From assembly GCF_010537335.1 (NCBI RefSeq), contig NZ_AP019711.1, forward strand, positions 496,001 through 560,000: a stretch of DNA of 64,000 nt, given 5' to 3'. This stretch comes from Amedibacterium intestinale (GTDB lineage Bacteria > Bacillota_I > Bacilli_A > Erysipelotrichales > Erysipelotrichaceae). Positions within the stretch are counted from its first letter, which is position 1, and every line of letters begins with the position of its first letter. Both the position numbers and the translations under genes were made by a program. The notes below the pieces were generated by a model. That model ran no database searches. It saw only the letters and a list, made by a program, of their open reading frames with translations, and was not told the origin of the DNA. Positions 52,479 through 62,955 of this stretch are shown piece by piece.

Positions 52479-52788
52479 GAAAACAGAGGAAATGAATGCA
52501 TTGCTTGATGCTTATGAGATGTTATTGACTGATAAACAAAGAGAAATTATGTCGCTGTATTACAAAGAAGATTTTTCTTTATCAGAAATTGCAGAGGAGC
52601 TTTCAGTTTCTCGTGCAGCAGTGAATGATCATATAAAAAGAAGTACGCATGTTTTACAGGATTATGAAAAAAAACTGCACCTTGTTAAGAATTATGAAAC
52701 AAGAATGGAAATTTATGATAAAATAAAAAAGGTTAGTAATGAAGAGATTTTATTACTGATAGAACAGCTAGAAAGTTTAGAAAATTAG
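52471..52788 (+). CDS. ylxM: YlxM/p13-like helix-turn-helix protein
   Basis: A 105-residue protein with a sigma-4-like helix-turn-helix (LTDKQREIMSLYYKEDFSLS, then VSRAAVNDHIKRS). It overlaps ftsY by 8 bases; in Firmicutes ylxM lies between ftsY and ffh and affects the SRP pathway. Here ffh is not next, and ackA follows instead. Identification rests on motif and neighbourhood. Confidence 0.9.
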   Translation: MIEKTEEMNALLDAYEMLLTDKQREIMSLYYKEDFSLSEIAEELSVSRAAVNDHIKRSTHVLQDYEKKLHLVKNYETRMEIYDKIKKVSNEEILLLIEQLESLEN

Positions 52789-52797
52789 GAGGATATT

Positions 52798-53994
52798 ATG
52801 ACAAAAATTATTTCAGTAAACGCAGGTAGTTCATCTTTAAAATTTCAGCTTTTTGAAATGCCGGAAGAAACAGTTTTAACAAGTGGTATTGTTGAAAAAA
52901 TTGGTTTTGAAGATGCTATCTTTACAATTAAAGTAAATGGAGAGAAAGTTAAAAAAGTATTGCCAATTCCTGATCATACAAAAGCAGTTTCTTTATTGTT
53001 AGAATCTTTAGTAGAATATAAAATTGTAGAAAGTTTAGATGAAATCAAAGGTGCAGGACATCGTGCAGTGCATGGTGGAGAAATCTTTAAAGAAAGTGTT
53101 CCAGTAACAGATGAAGTTGTAGAACAGTTCTCATCTTTAAATGAATTAGCTCCATTGCATAATCCAGCTGGATTAATTGGATATAATGCATTTAAAGAAA
53201 ATCTTCCACATTGCAAACATGCCTTTGTGTTTGATACAGCATTCCATCAGACAATGCCACAGGAAAGCTATATTTATGCATTGCCAATTCGTTATTATAA
53301 CGATTATAAAATCCGTCGTTATGGTTTCCATGGAACATCTCACAAATATGTTTCTCAAAGATGTGCTGAATTAATGGAAAAACCATTAGAAGATACAAAA
53401 ATCATTACATGTCATTTAGGTAATGGGGCAAGTATTACAGCAGTAGATGGTGGTAAATCTATCAATACATCTATGGGATTTACACCACTTGCAGGTGTTA
53501 TGATGGGTACACGTTGCGGTGATATTGACCCTGCTATTGTCACTTACATCATGAAAAAAGAAGGATTAAGCATTGAAGAAGTAAATGATGTTATGAATAA
53601 ACAATCAGGTATGTTAGGGGTATCTGGAATTAGTTCTGATGCTCGTGATATTGAAGATGGATTTAAAGAAGGAAATCCAGCTGCAATTTTAACAACTGAA
53701 GTATATGTTAATCGTGTAATTAATACTGTTGGAGGATATTATGCACAGTTAGGTGGTGCTGATGCTATCGTGTTTACTGGTGGTATTGGAGAAAATGATA
53801 CAAATATCCGTAAGTTGATTTGCAATCGTTTAAAAGATGCATTTGGTATTGTTCTTGATGAAGAAATAAATTCTTGCAGCAGAGGGAAAGAAATTTTACT
53901 TTCTAAGCCAGAAAGTAAAATTCAGGTATGGTTAATTCCTACAAATGAAGAATTAATGATTGCTCGTGATACATACCGCTTGATTGGAGAATAA
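52798..53994 (+). CDS. ackA: Acetate kinase
   Basis: A 398-residue ASKHA kinase making ATP from acetyl phosphate. Family motifs are ISVNAGSSSLKFQLF at the start, the GHRAVHGGE segment, RRYGFHGTSHKYV, ITCHLGNGASITAV and IVFTGGIGEN. It has AGGAGG upstream. Its stop overlaps the ATG of the DHH phosphoesterase gene. Confidence 0.97.
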   Translation: MTKIISVNAGSSSLKFQLFEMPEETVLTSGIVEKIGFEDAIFTIKVNGEKVKKVLPIPDHTKAVSLLLESLVEYKIVESLDEIKGAGHRAVHGGEIFKESVPVTDEVVEQFSSLNELAPLHNPAGLIGYNAFKENLPHCKHAFVFDTAFHQTMPQESYIYALPIRYYNDYKIRRYGFHGTSHKYVSQRCAELMEKPLEDTKIITCHLGNGASITAVDGGKSINTSMGFTPLAGVMMGTRCGDIDPAIVTYIMKKEGLSIEEVNDVMNKQSGMLGVSGISSDARDIEDGFKEGNPAAILTTEVYVNRVINTVGGYYAQLGGADAIVFTGGIGENDTNIRKLICNRLKDAFGIVLDEEINSCSRGKEILLSKPESKIQVWLIPTNEELMIARDTYRLIGE

Positions 53995-54959
53995 TGAAAA
54001 ATACTATGTTTGAACTGATTGAGAAATATGATGTGATTACAATTTTTCGTCATGTTTCTCCAGATAGTGATGCGCTGGGTTCTCAGTTTGGTTTAAAACA
54101 GTGGATCATGGATACATATCCAAATAAACAGGTATTTGCTTTAGGTTATGAAAATTCAAAAAGCAAGGAGAATGTATATCCATGCAGCGACCAGACAGAT
54201 GATGAAACAATCAAGAAAAGTTTAGCAATTGTTCTTGATACTGCAAACGCTAAACGTGTGGATGATTCACGTTTTCAATCAGCTACTCATATCTTGAAAG
54301 TCGATCATCATATCCTGGTAGATAGCTTTGCAGATACAGAGATTGTTGATGATCTTGCGGGAGCAACTTGTGAAATTCTAAGTGGAATGTTTATGGAAAA
54401 CGGATATAAACTTTCCGCAGCATGTGCACAGTATTTATATGGAGGATTGATTGCGGACACTTTACGTTTCTCTATTCCTACAATTAAGCCGCACACATTA
54501 ACAATTGCCTCTTATCTTGTAGGATGCGGAGTTGATGTTGCAAAAGCAAATGCAGATAATTTTTCGACATCTTTAAAACAATATCGCTTTGAAAACTTTA
54601 TTCGTTCCAACTGTACGGTAATAGAGGATACTTTTGCTTATATGATTGTACGCAGAGAAGATTATGAGCGCTTTGGCTTAACTTTTGAAGAGGCTAAAGA
54701 AAAAGTATTTGTTATGGGTGGAGTTCATGAATTTTTAGCTTGGGCATTATTTACTGAAAAAGAAAAAGATGAATTTGGACAACCTCGTTTTAATGGAAGC
54801 CTTCGCTCACAGCATACGCAAATTACAGATATCGCTATGAAATATCATGGTGGAGGACATCGCTATGCATGTGGAGTTAAGGATTTAACATTAGAGGATA
54901 TAGATTCTTTGGTAACATCCTTATTAAATAGAGTGAAAGAAGAAACAGAAGTCAAATGA
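53994..54959 (+). CDS. nrnA: Bifunctional oligoribonuclease/pAp phosphatase NrnA (DHH family)
   Basis: A 321-residue DHH/DHHA1 protein. Motifs are HVSPDSDALGSQ (motif I), VLDTAN (II), KVDHH (III) and, at the C-terminus, the DHHA1 GGGHRYACG loop. NrnA degrades 2-5-mer RNAs and pAp. It starts inside the ackA stop codon. The stop lies inside a 9-bp terminator stem. Confidence 0.92.
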   Translation: MKNTMFELIEKYDVITIFRHVSPDSDALGSQFGLKQWIMDTYPNKQVFALGYENSKSKENVYPCSDQTDDETIKKSLAIVLDTANAKRVDDSRFQSATHILKVDHHILVDSFADTEIVDDLAGATCEILSGMFMENGYKLSAACAQYLYGGLIADTLRFSIPTIKPHTLTIASYLVGCGVDVAKANADNFSTSLKQYRFENFIRSNCTVIEDTFAYMIVRREDYERFGLTFEEAKEKVFVMGGVHEFLAWALFTEKEKDEFGQPRFNGSLRSQHTQITDIAMKYHGGGHRYACGVKDLTLEDIDSLVTSLLNRVKEETEVK

Positions 54960-54973
54960 TTTCTGTTTCTTTG
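54942..54973 (+). terminator. Terminator overlapping nrnA stop
   Basis: GAAACAGAA and TTCTGTTTC pair perfectly around a 10-base loop and are followed by TTTG. Confidence 0.65.
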
Positions 54974-55034
54974 CATATTTTGATTAAAATAAAGCAACAT
55001 ATGGTAAAATATAAAAAAAGGTGGAGGTGGCTTT

Positions 55035-58000
55035 ATGAGTGTGGCCTTGCATGTTCGAAGTTCTTATACACTATTACAAAGCACATTAACGATTCCTCAA
55101 ATTGTAGAATGTGCAAAAAAACATGGATATAAAGCAGTTGCTTTAACGGATAAGCAAGTTCTGCACGGTGCCATGCAGTTTTATCATGCCTGTAAAGAAG
55201 CAGCAATAAAACCTATTTTGGGTATGGAAGTAGATGTTGTAGAAGGAGAAAATCTTTTTGGCTTTGTATTGCTGGCAAAAAATGATGATGGTTACAAGAG
55301 TTTAATGAAATTATCAACGCTTCTAAATACAGAACAGCATGTTTCTTTGTCTTTGGAAGAATTAATGTTATATACAAAACATTGTGTTGTTATAACAAAT
55401 GGTGATCAAAATAAAATGGAAACCATGCTGTTGAAAGAAGACTGGGAGGAAATGAAATTATTTTTAGCTCAATGTAACTCTTATTTTTCAGATTTTTATG
55501 TTTCTATAGCTAGAAATGACAGCCCACTTTTAAAACAAAAAAATGTACAATTAAAACGCCTTTGTAAAAGTATGGAAATAAAGACAGTAGCATTGTCTCG
55601 GATTTATACTGCGGATGCACAGGATGATCTTATTTTTAAAACATTATGTGCAATTAAACAAGGGGTATCTTTAGAAGATAAAATGTTAAACTATAGTCCA
55701 AGACGTTATTTTCGATCTCAGGAAGAAATGGAACAATTGTATGATTCTGATGATCTTATGATGAGCAATATGATTTCAAATATGTGCAATGTTACAATGT
55801 CCTTTCCAAAAGCACAGCTCCCTAAATTTAAAAACCGCTATGGTGTGAGCAGTGATGAATTTTTGAAAAATCTTTGTCACAAGGGGTTAGAAAAGCGTAT
55901 GGGATTTAAACAAATCCCGCAAGTTTATCAAAAGCGACTTTCTTATGAGTTGGATATTATTATACGTATGGGATTTGCGGATTACTTTTTAATCGTGTGG
56001 GATTTTATACGCTTTGCGAAAACAAAAAACATTTATATTGGACCTGGACGAGGAAGTGCAGCAGGATCTCTAGTATCTTATTGTTTGGGAATTACACATG
56101 CAGATCCTATTCGATATCACTTGCTTTTTGAACGCTTTTTGAATCCGGAACGTGTATCTATGCCGGATATTGATACCGATTTTCCAGATGATCGAAGAGA
56201 AGAGGTCATTCAATATGTATATGAACTTTATGGAAAACATCATGTAGCACATATCATTACCTTTAATACGTTAGGGGCAAAGCAGGTGTTAAGAGATGTA
56301 GGGAAAGCAATGATGGTACCGATAAGGCAAATTGATTCTTTGTGTCGTTTGGTGCCAAACAAATTAAAAGTTACTTTACAGGATGCATATGATGATGAGC
56401 CTCGCTTTAAACAAATGATAAACTCCTCTGAAACCTTAAAGAAACTATTTGCTATAAGCCAGCGTTTAGAGGGACTTCCAAGACACTCTTCCTTACATGC
56501 TGCAGGTATTATTTTAAGTCGTGAACAAATAGAAGAAGTATGTCCTTTGATTGATGTGGATGAAGGGATTTGTGCTACACAGTTTACCATGGAATATATG
56601 GAAGAATTAGGTCTTATTAAAATGGATTTTTTAGGACTTAGAAATTTAACGATTATTGATGAAATAGTTTCTCAGCTGCATAAAAATGGACATGCAATTG
56701 ATATTATGAAAATACCTCTAAATGATAAGAAAACATTTGATCTTATTCAATCGGTAGATACAATGGGGGTGTTTCAGTTAGAAAGTGAAGGAATGAAAAG
56801 TCTTATACGTAAAATAAAGCCTAGAAACTTTGAGGATATTGTTACAACGATTGCCTTGTTCAGGCCAGGACCTATGGAAAATATACCAGAATACTTAAAA
56901 AGAAGAGAACATCCGGACACGATTGACTATATACATCCTGATTTTAAAGATATTCTTGAAAATACATATGGAATCATGATTTATCAGGAACAAATCATGC
57001 AGATTGCACAACGCATGGCAGGTTTTTCTTTAGGAAAAGCGGATAATCTTAGAAAAGCCATTAGCAAGAAAAAAGGAGATCAGCTGCAGAGTTTTCGAAA
57101 AGAGTTTGTGGAAGGATCTATTAAAAAAGGGTATGAAAAAACACTTGCGGAGCACGTATACGAATTGATCATGAAATTTGCTAATTATGGATTTAATCGT
57201 TCTCACTCTGTTGCTTATGGTATGATTGCATATCAAATGGCATATTTAAAAGCAAATGCACCACAGTATTTCTTTCGTTCTTTATTAAATAGTGTGATTG
57301 GTTCAGAAATAAAAACAAGTGAATATATTTTTGAAGCAAAGAAAAGAAAACTAACTGTATTGCCTCCTTCTGTAAATAAAAGTAGTTCTTTATATGAAAT
57401 AGAACAAAATTGCTTGCGTTTTCCATTACAGGGAATCAAAGGAATAGGCAGCGCTGTTAGTACACAAATTTTAAAAGAAAGAGAAAAAAGAGGAGAATTT
57501 AAAGATTTCTTTGATTTTACAGCTCGAATGTGCGGTAATAAAATTGGAAAGAAAACGATAGAACTTTTGATATGGGCGGGTGCTCTTGATGAATTTCATA
57601 TGAATCGTACATCTTTGTCTGCTTCTTTAGACGATGCTATACGTTATGGTGATTTGGTAAAAATAGAAGATGAAGATCAAATGTTGTTTGATTTTACAAT
57701 TGTAAGTAAGCCGGCAACAACTTCTTTGAAAGAAAATAATGCATGGAAGCTGGAGAAAGAAAAGGAAGTATTAGGTTTTTATCTGTCTGCACACCCGATT
57801 TCTATGCTGCGTGAGCGCATAAACCCTAATTTAAGAACATTTGCATCTTTACAAACATATCGTGGATATGCAGCATTTATATGTGTTATTGAACGAACAC
57901 GTCAGCATCGCACAAAACGAGGAGATTTAATGTTGTTTGTGGTAGCAGCAGATGAAACAATGAAGTTTGATCTGGTATGCATGCCTGATATTTACGCAGT

Positions 58001-58121
58001 TCATCAAAAAGATTTAATGAAAGGGAATTATTTATATGTAGAAGGAAAAATTGAAAAGGAAGGTTCTTGTTTAGTTAAAAAAATTACCAAAATAGAAAAA
58101 GAAGAAAATATTAATCCATAA
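55035..58121 (+). CDS. dnaE: DNA polymerase III alpha subunit DnaE
   Basis: A 1028-residue family C polymerase. The PHP domain starts HVRSSYTLLQSTLTI; the catalytic region has GPGRGSAAGSLVSY and PDIDTDFPDDRR, and the finger region is near residues 380-560. The HhH-type region has GIKGIGSAVS and an OB fold follows near residue 920. It is DnaE of the Gram-positive type; PolC is expected elsewhere. It is shorter than E. coli DnaE by about 130 residues. GGAGGTGG precedes the ATG. Confidence 0.96.
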   Translation: MSVALHVRSSYTLLQSTLTIPQIVECAKKHGYKAVALTDKQVLHGAMQFYHACKEAAIKPILGMEVDVVEGENLFGFVLLAKNDDGYKSLMKLSTLLNTEQHVSLSLEELMLYTKHCVVITNGDQNKMETMLLKEDWEEMKLFLAQCNSYFSDFYVSIARNDSPLLKQKNVQLKRLCKSMEIKTVALSRIYTADAQDDLIFKTLCAIKQGVSLEDKMLNYSPRRYFRSQEEMEQLYDSDDLMMSNMISNMCNVTMSFPKAQLPKFKNRYGVSSDEFLKNLCHKGLEKRMGFKQIPQVYQKRLSYELDIIIRMGFADYFLIVWDFIRFAKTKNIYIGPGRGSAAGSLVSYCLGITHADPIRYHLLFERFLNPERVSMPDIDTDFPDDRREEVIQYVYELYGKHHVAHIITFNTLGAKQVLRDVGKAMMVPIRQIDSLCRLVPNKLKVTLQDAYDDEPRFKQMINSSETLKKLFAISQRLEGLPRHSSLHAAGIILSREQIEEVCPLIDVDEGICATQFTMEYMEELGLIKMDFLGLRNLTIIDEIVSQLHKNGHAIDIMKIPLNDKKTFDLIQSVDTMGVFQLESEGMKSLIRKIKPRNFEDIVTTIALFRPGPMENIPEYLKRREHPDTIDYIHPDFKDILENTYGIMIYQEQIMQIAQRMAGFSLGKADNLRKAISKKKGDQLQSFRKEFVEGSIKKGYEKTLAEHVYELIMKFANYGFNRSHSVAYGMIAYQMAYLKANAPQYFFRSLLNSVIGSEIKTSEYIFEAKKRKLTVLPPSVNKSSSLYEIEQNCLRFPLQGIKGIGSAVSTQILKEREKRGEFKDFFDFTARMCGNKIGKKTIELLIWAGALDEFHMNRTSLSASLDDAIRYGDLVKIEDEDQMLFDFTIVSKPATTSLKENNAWKLEKEKEVLGFYLSAHPISMLRERINPNLRTFASLQTYRGYAAFICVIERTRQHRTKRGDLMLFVVAADETMKFDLVCMPDIYAVHQKDLMKGNYLYVEGKIEKEGSCLVKKITKIEKEENINP

Positions 58122-58159
58122 AATGTTGCATTAAAAAAATCTTTATGTTAACATAATGG

Positions 58160-58262
58160 TGTTGTATGTCCTCTTTTGGATTTACAACCGCACAAACAAA
58201 GGTTTAAAGTATGGAAACATCACCTTGCTTGGCGAGTCTTAAAAATGAAGGAGGTGCGATTC
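58160..58262 (+). ncRNA. Ribosomal protein L21 leader (putative)
   Basis: The leader ahead of rplU has a hairpin GTTGTA / TACAAC with an inner TCC/GGA pairing, and CACCTT that can pair with AAGGAGGTG at the ribosome site. Position and structure resemble the Firmicute L21 leader, which mediates feedback by ribosomal protein. Confidence 0.5.
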
Positions 58263-58574
58263 ATGTACGCAATTATTGAAACTGGAGGAAAACAGATCCG
58301 TGTTGAAGAAGGTTCTACAATCTTCGTAGAAAAATTGGATGTAGCTGAAGGAGAAACAGTAGTATTTGATAAAGTAGTAGCTTACTGCAACCGTTCACTT
58401 CGCGTAGGTACTCCATATGTAAAAGGTGTTAAAGTAAACGCTAAAGTTGAAAAACAGGGGAAAGCTAAAAAAATCATCGTTTACAAATACAAAGCGAAAA
58501 AAGGTAGCTCTCACCGTAAACAGGGACACCGTCAGCCATACACTAAATTAACTATCGAATCTATCGAGGCTTAA
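58263..58574 (+). CDS. rplU: 50S ribosomal protein L21
   Basis: A 103-residue ribosomal protein with [17 protein letters not shown] at the start and [19 protein letters not shown] near the end. GGAGGTG lies 6 bases before the ATG. First of the conserved rplU-prp-rpmA operon. Confidence 0.98.
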   Translation: MYAIIETGGKQIRVEEGSTIFVEKLDVAEGETVVFDKVVAYCNRSLRVGTPYVKGVKVNAKVEKQGKAKKIIVYKYKAKKGSSHRKQGHRQPYTKLTIESIEA

Positions 58575-58579
58575 TTTTT

Positions 58580-58894
58580 ATGGTAAAGGTAAAGGTTGAA
58601 CGCAGTCATAAAGAAATCGTTACTATTAAGATATTCGATCATGCTGGATATGCGGATGCAGGACAAGATCTTGTTTGTGCAGGAGTGAGTTCTATTTCTG
58701 TTGGTATGATGAACGCGTTGGATCTGCTAGTTCCTGAAACATGTATCTTTCAATTGAAAGAAGCATATGTAGAAATTAAAACAAAGCAGAGTAATGAAAA
58801 GACTTTACTTCTTTTGGAAGGAATGTTAGTTCAGTTAAAGACTCTGCAGGAAAGTTACAGCTCATATATTACAATAAATGATCAGGAGGTGTGA
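58580..58894 (+). CDS. prp: Prp cysteine protease for ribosomal protein L27
   Basis: A 104-residue protease with catalytic histidine and cysteine in [17 protein letters not shown]. Prp removes the N-terminal extension of L27, which is essential in Firmicutes. It lies between rplU and rpmA as usual. Its substrate site is visible in the next gene. Confidence 0.95.
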   Translation: MVKVKVERSHKEIVTIKIFDHAGYADAGQDLVCAGVSSISVGMMNALDLLVPETCIFQLKEAYVEIKTKQSNEKTLLLLEGMLVQLKTLQESYSSYITINDQEV

Positions 58895-58896
58895 GT

Positions 58897-59181
58897 ATGA
58901 AATTCGTATTAGATATTCAGTTGTTTGCATCTAAGAAAGGGGTAGGTTCTACTAAGAACGGTCGTGACTCCGAATCAAAACGTCTTGGTGCAAAACTAGC
59001 TGATGGACAGTACTGCCACGCAGGTTCTATCATTTACCGTCAGCGCGGAACTAAAATTCACCCGGGAACAAATGTAGGTAAAGGTGGAGACGATACATTG
59101 TTTGCAAAAGTAAATGGAATCGTTAAATTCGAGCGTTTAGGTAAAGATAAGAAAAAAGTATCTGTTTACCCACAGGCTTAG
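58897..59181 (+). CDS. rpmA: 50S ribosomal protein L27 with Prp-cleaved extension
   Basis: A 94-residue protein beginning [20 protein letters not shown]. The segment LDIQLFA is the Prp recognition site; cleavage exposes the mature end near ASKKG. GGAGGTG precedes the chosen ATG; a start two codons earlier is unlikely. Confidence 0.97.
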   Translation: MKFVLDIQLFASKKGVGSTKNGRDSESKRLGAKLADGQYCHAGSIIYRQRGTKIHPGTNVGKGGDDTLFAKVNGIVKFERLGKDKKKVSVYPQA

Positions 59182-59183
59182 TA

Positions 59184-59214
59184 AAAAATCCCCGGATAGG
59201 GGATTTTCTTTTGT
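59184..59214 (+). terminator. Terminator after rpmA
   Basis: AAATCCCC / GGGGATTT with a short loop and a following TTTCTTTTG tract. Confidence 0.8.
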
Positions 59215-59239
59215 TTTATAAAAGATAGGAGGTGTCAAG

Positions 59240-60529
59240 ATGTTTGTAGATCGTGTTAAAGTTCATGTTAAAGCTGGTAAAGGCGGAGATGGTATCGTAG
59301 CGTTTCGTCGTGAGAAATATGTTGCTTTTGGTGGTCCCAGCGGAGGCGATGGTGGAGATGGCGGTAATGTTGTCTTTATGGTAGATGAAGGAAAAACAAC
59401 ATTGCTTGATCTTCGTTATAATCAAAAAATTTGTGCAGAAGCAGGGGGAAAAGGAAAGCCAAAGAAAATGCATGGGGCAAGAGGTGCTGACTGTGTTGTA
59501 AAAGTACCGCTTGGTACTCTTGTGAAAGATTTAAAAACAGGTAGAATTATTGCCGATTTAACTCGAAAAGGGCAAAAAGAAATCATTGCGCGTGGAGGTA
59601 AAAAGGGTAGAGGAAATTTTCATTTCCGTTCTAGTAAAAATACAGCACCGCAATATAGTGAATTAGGTGCTCCTGGTGAAGAATTTGATATTCAAGTAGA
59701 ATTAAAGGTTTTAGCAGATGTAGGTCTTGTAGGTTTTCCATCTGTTGGTAAGTCAACATTATTATCCGTTGTATCAAAAGCAAAACCAGAGATTGCAGAA
59801 TATCACTTTACGACGATTGCACCTAATTTAGGTATGGTTCAGGTACCAGATGGAAGAAGTTTTGTTATGGCAGATCTTCCAGGACTTATTGAAGGAGCAA
59901 GTGAGGGGAAGGGCTTAGGACATCAATTCCTTCGTCATATTGAACGTTGTCGTGTTATCATTCATGTGGTAGATATGGGAAGTAATGATGGAAGAGATCC
60001 TGTTGAAGATTATCGTATTATCAACGAGGAACTTTCCAGCTATGAATATCGTTTGATGGAACGACCACAAATCGTTTTAGCAAATAAAATGGATTTAGAA
60101 CCGGCACAGGAAAACTTAAAACGCTTTAAGGAAGCTTATCCGGATGTAGAAGTCTTTGAAACTACAACGATTATTGCGGAAGGGTTGGATCCTGTATTAT
60201 ATCGTGCAGCAGATTTATTGGAAACAACACCACAGTTCCCATTGTTTAACGATGAGGAAGTTGATGCAAATGCGGAAGGTGTTCTATATAAATTTGAACC
60301 AGAAAAACCTGCTTTCGAAATTCAGAATATGGGCAATGGCGAATGGCATTTAGTTGGTGAAGAATTAGAACGTTCTTTCAAAATGAGTAAATTAGATAAT
60401 GAAGAAGATTTCATGCGTTTCGCAAGAAAAATGCGTAAAATGGGAATTGATCAGGCACTTCGTGATGCAGGTTGTCAAGATGGAGATACCGTTGTTATCT
60501 GCAACATAGAATTTGAATTTATGGAATAG
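59240..60529 (+). CDS. obgE: Obg GTPase
   Basis: A 429-residue GTPase with the glycine-rich Obg domain ([29 protein letters not shown]), a G domain with [20 protein letters not shown] and NKMD, and a C-terminal OCT domain ending CNIEFEFME. It acts in late 50S assembly and stress control. The ATG follows AGGAGGTG. Confidence 0.97.
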   Translation: MFVDRVKVHVKAGKGGDGIVAFRREKYVAFGGPSGGDGGDGGNVVFMVDEGKTTLLDLRYNQKICAEAGGKGKPKKMHGARGADCVVKVPLGTLVKDLKTGRIIADLTRKGQKEIIARGGKKGRGNFHFRSSKNTAPQYSELGAPGEEFDIQVELKVLADVGLVGFPSVGKSTLLSVVSKAKPEIAEYHFTTIAPNLGMVQVPDGRSFVMADLPGLIEGASEGKGLGHQFLRHIERCRVIIHVVDMGSNDGRDPVEDYRIINEELSSYEYRLMERPQIVLANKMDLEPAQENLKRFKEAYPDVEVFETTTIIAEGLDPVLYRAADLLETTPQFPLFNDEEVDANAEGVLYKFEPEKPAFEIQNMGNGEWHLVGEELERSFKMSKLDNEEDFMRFARKMRKMGIDQALRDAGCQDGDTVVICNIEFEFME

Positions 60530-60556
60530 GACTCTTTTGAGTTCTTTTCTTTTAGG
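60528..60556 (+). terminator. Short terminator after obgE
   Basis: GGACTC pairs with GAGTTC around TTTT; TTTTCTTTT follows. Confidence 0.5.
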
Positions 60557-60626
60557 CATTTATCTTTCTTTTTTCAATAAAATCCGTTATGATAAGCATA
60601 AGAAATCTAAGAAAGGTTGGATATTT

Positions 60627-61379
60627 ATGAAACTTGTATCATGGAATGTCAATGGACTTCGTGCTTGTATTACAAAAGGATTTTATGATTCTTTTAAAGA
60701 AATAGATGCGGATATTTTTTGTTTACAGGAAACAAAAATGCAGCCGGGACAGGCAGAAATCATTTCTGAAGGATATTATCAGTACATGAATAGTGCTGTA
60801 AAAAAAGGTTATAGCGGAACGATGGTGTTTACAAAAAAAGAACCCATATCTGTTTCTTATGGTATTGGGATTGAAGAACACGATCAGGAAGGACGTGTCA
60901 TTACACTAGAGTTTGATCATTTTTATATGGTAACAGTATATACGCCAAACTCTGGTGATGGGTTAAAACGATTGGATTATCGTATGGAATGGGATAAAGT
61001 GTTTCGTGCATTTGTTAAAGGTTTAGAAAAAGCAAAACCAGTCTTAATTTGCGGAGATTTGAATGTTGCCAATGAAGAAATTGATATTAAAAATCCAAAA
61101 GCAAATCGTAAAAATGCTGGTTTTACAGATGAAGAACGTAATAGCTTTAAAGAAACCTTAAAAGAAGGATTTGTAGATACATTTCGTTATCTATATCCAG
61201 AAGAAGTAAAATATTCCTGGTGGAGTTATCGCTTTAAGGCCAGAGAACGAAACGCAGGGTGGCGTATTGATTACTGGCTGGTATCAGATTGTTTGAAAGA
61301 GAAAGTTAAAGATGCACAAATCTTAAATGATGTTTTTGGAAGTGATCATTGTCCTGTTGTGCTGGATATTGAATTATAA
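60627..61379 (+). CDS. Exodeoxyribonuclease III (ExoA/Xth)
   Basis: A 250-residue endonuclease/exonuclease/phosphatase-fold enzyme for base-excision repair. Motifs are [45 protein letters not shown] and GSDHCPV. The ATG follows AAAGGTTGG; a longer frame starts inside obgE and is unlikely. A strong terminator follows. Confidence 0.95.
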   Translation: MKLVSWNVNGLRACITKGFYDSFKEIDADIFCLQETKMQPGQAEIISEGYYQYMNSAVKKGYSGTMVFTKKEPISVSYGIGIEEHDQEGRVITLEFDHFYMVTVYTPNSGDGLKRLDYRMEWDKVFRAFVKGLEKAKPVLICGDLNVANEEIDIKNPKANRKNAGFTDEERNSFKETLKEGFVDTFRYLYPEEVKYSWWSYRFKARERNAGWRIDYWLVSDCLKEKVKDAQILNDVFGSDHCPVVLDIEL

Positions 61380-61403
61380 GCTGTTTTCGGACAGCTTTTT
61401 TCA
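61378..61403 (+). terminator. Terminator after exoA
   Basis: A perfect stem AAGCTGT / ACAGCTT with a 6-base loop and TTTTTC. Confidence 0.85.
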
Positions 61404-61443
61404 TGATATAATGCTTTTAATAAAGAAAACAGGAGGAAAGGGT

Positions 61444-62274
61444 ATGCATAATAAAATTCGTCTTGTAATTGCGGATATTGACAGTACATTAGTTGATTCT
61501 AAAAGAAATCTTACAAAGAAAACCAAAGAAATTTTAGACTGTTTGCATGCACATGGTGTGTATTTGGGGATTGCTTCAGGAAGACCGTTGGATGAGCTGT
61601 CTAAAAACGCAAAAAAATGGGGATTACAATATGATTTTGACTTTTTGATTGGTATGAATGGTTCTGAAGTTTGGGATAATCTTCATCAAAAAGAATATAG
61701 CTATTTTAAATTGAAAAAAGAGTGGATCAAGGAAATCATTGACTTAATGTCTTCTTTTGAATCAAATTATTTTATTTATCATCATGGGTATCTGCTGTGT
61801 CGTAAAGACGATGAAATGATGCATCATTCAGCAACATCCAGTGATAAAGAAATTGTTGTAATGAAAGATGTTGAAGAAATGTATGCAGAAGAAAATGCCA
61901 AGATCATGTTTCGTGTAAAAGAAGAAATTATGCCTGAAATCGAAAAGTACATTGAAAAACATCCTTCTCCTTACTATAAAGGATTTAAAACGCAGACCAC
62001 ATTAATGGAATTCGCAGATCGAAGAGTCTCCAAAGGTTTTGCATTGCAAAAACTTTGTGAAATGAATAATATTGCTTTGGAGGATGTTGCTGCTTTTGGA
62101 GATACTACCAATGATAATGATATGATTGCAATTAGTGGAACTGGTGTATGTATGTGCAATGGAAGTGATGATACAAAAGCAATTGCAGATTTTATTACAG
62201 AAAAAAGTAATGATGAAGATGGTTTGGCTTATTTTATAGAAGAACATTACTTAAAACCATATGGATGGTATTAG
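61444..62274 (+). CDS. Cof-type HAD-superfamily hydrolase
   Basis: A 276-residue phosphatase with HAD motif I (LVIADIDSTLVDS), motif II (LGIASGRPLDEL), a C2B cap and motif IV (AFGDTTNDNDMIAI). Family members dephosphorylate sugar phosphates or nucleotides; the substrate cannot be told here. The ATG follows AGGAGG. Confidence 0.92.
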   Translation: MHNKIRLVIADIDSTLVDSKRNLTKKTKEILDCLHAHGVYLGIASGRPLDELSKNAKKWGLQYDFDFLIGMNGSEVWDNLHQKEYSYFKLKKEWIKEIIDLMSSFESNYFIYHHGYLLCRKDDEMMHHSATSSDKEIVVMKDVEEMYAEENAKIMFRVKEEIMPEIEKYIEKHPSPYYKGFKTQTTLMEFADRRVSKGFALQKLCEMNNIALEDVAAFGDTTNDNDMIAISGTGVCMCNGSDDTKAIADFITEKSNDEDGLAYFIEEHYLKPYGWY

Positions 62275-62370
62275 AAATATTATGAAGAGTTTTAATAAGA
62301 ATTTTCTTGAAACATGTATAGAGGTGGTTTTTCTTTATGAGGCATGATAAAATAGAGCAGGTGATTATTG

Positions 62371-62952
62371 ATGATAGCATTTATTAAAGGAATTATTCAT
62401 AGTTATAATAAAGATTCTCTTATTATTGAAAATAACGGTATTGGATATCGTATTTATATATCCAATCCACAAACTGTTTCTTTAAATAAAGAAGTAACGC
62501 TTTATACATATCAGCATGTTCGAGAAGACGCGATAACTTTATTTGGTTTTCCTACGGTAGAAGAACATGACCTTTTTTTACAGCTTATCAGTGTAAAAGG
62601 TGTAGGCCCTAAAACAGCGTTAGGTATGCTTGCTGTATGTCCTGCAAAGGATATGATTTCTGCTATTGAAAATAACGATGTGAAAACATTGAAAGCTTTG
62701 CCTGGTATAGGGGCTAAAACAGCAAGTCAAATCGTATTGGATTTAAAAGGCAAACTGGTAGAGGAAAGTGTTGAAATCGAAAGTCATGAAAATAAAGAAC
62801 TGATGGAAGCGATGGAAGCTTTAAAAGCACTTGGTTATCGCAATGCGGAAATCAATGATATTCGTAAAGAACTTGCGCTGGAAGAAGGAAAAACATGTGA
62901 TCAGTATATTCGTTTGGCATTAACTTCACTGGCAAAAAGAAAGGGGGTATAA
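62371..62952 (+). CDS. ruvA: Holliday junction DNA helicase RuvA
   Basis: A 193-residue protein: the OB domain (AFIKGIIHSYNKDSLIIEN), two HhH motifs (LISVKGVGPKTALGML; LKALPGIGAKTASQIV) and the C-terminal domain that binds RuvB (ALKALGYRNAEIND). It precedes ruvB by 3 bases. Confidence 0.97.
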   Translation: MIAFIKGIIHSYNKDSLIIENNGIGYRIYISNPQTVSLNKEVTLYTYQHVREDAITLFGFPTVEEHDLFLQLISVKGVGPKTALGMLAVCPAKDMISAIENNDVKTLKALPGIGAKTASQIVLDLKGKLVEESVEIESHENKELMEAMEALKALGYRNAEINDIRKELALEEGKTCDQYIRLALTSLAKRKGV

Positions 62953-62955
62953 GGT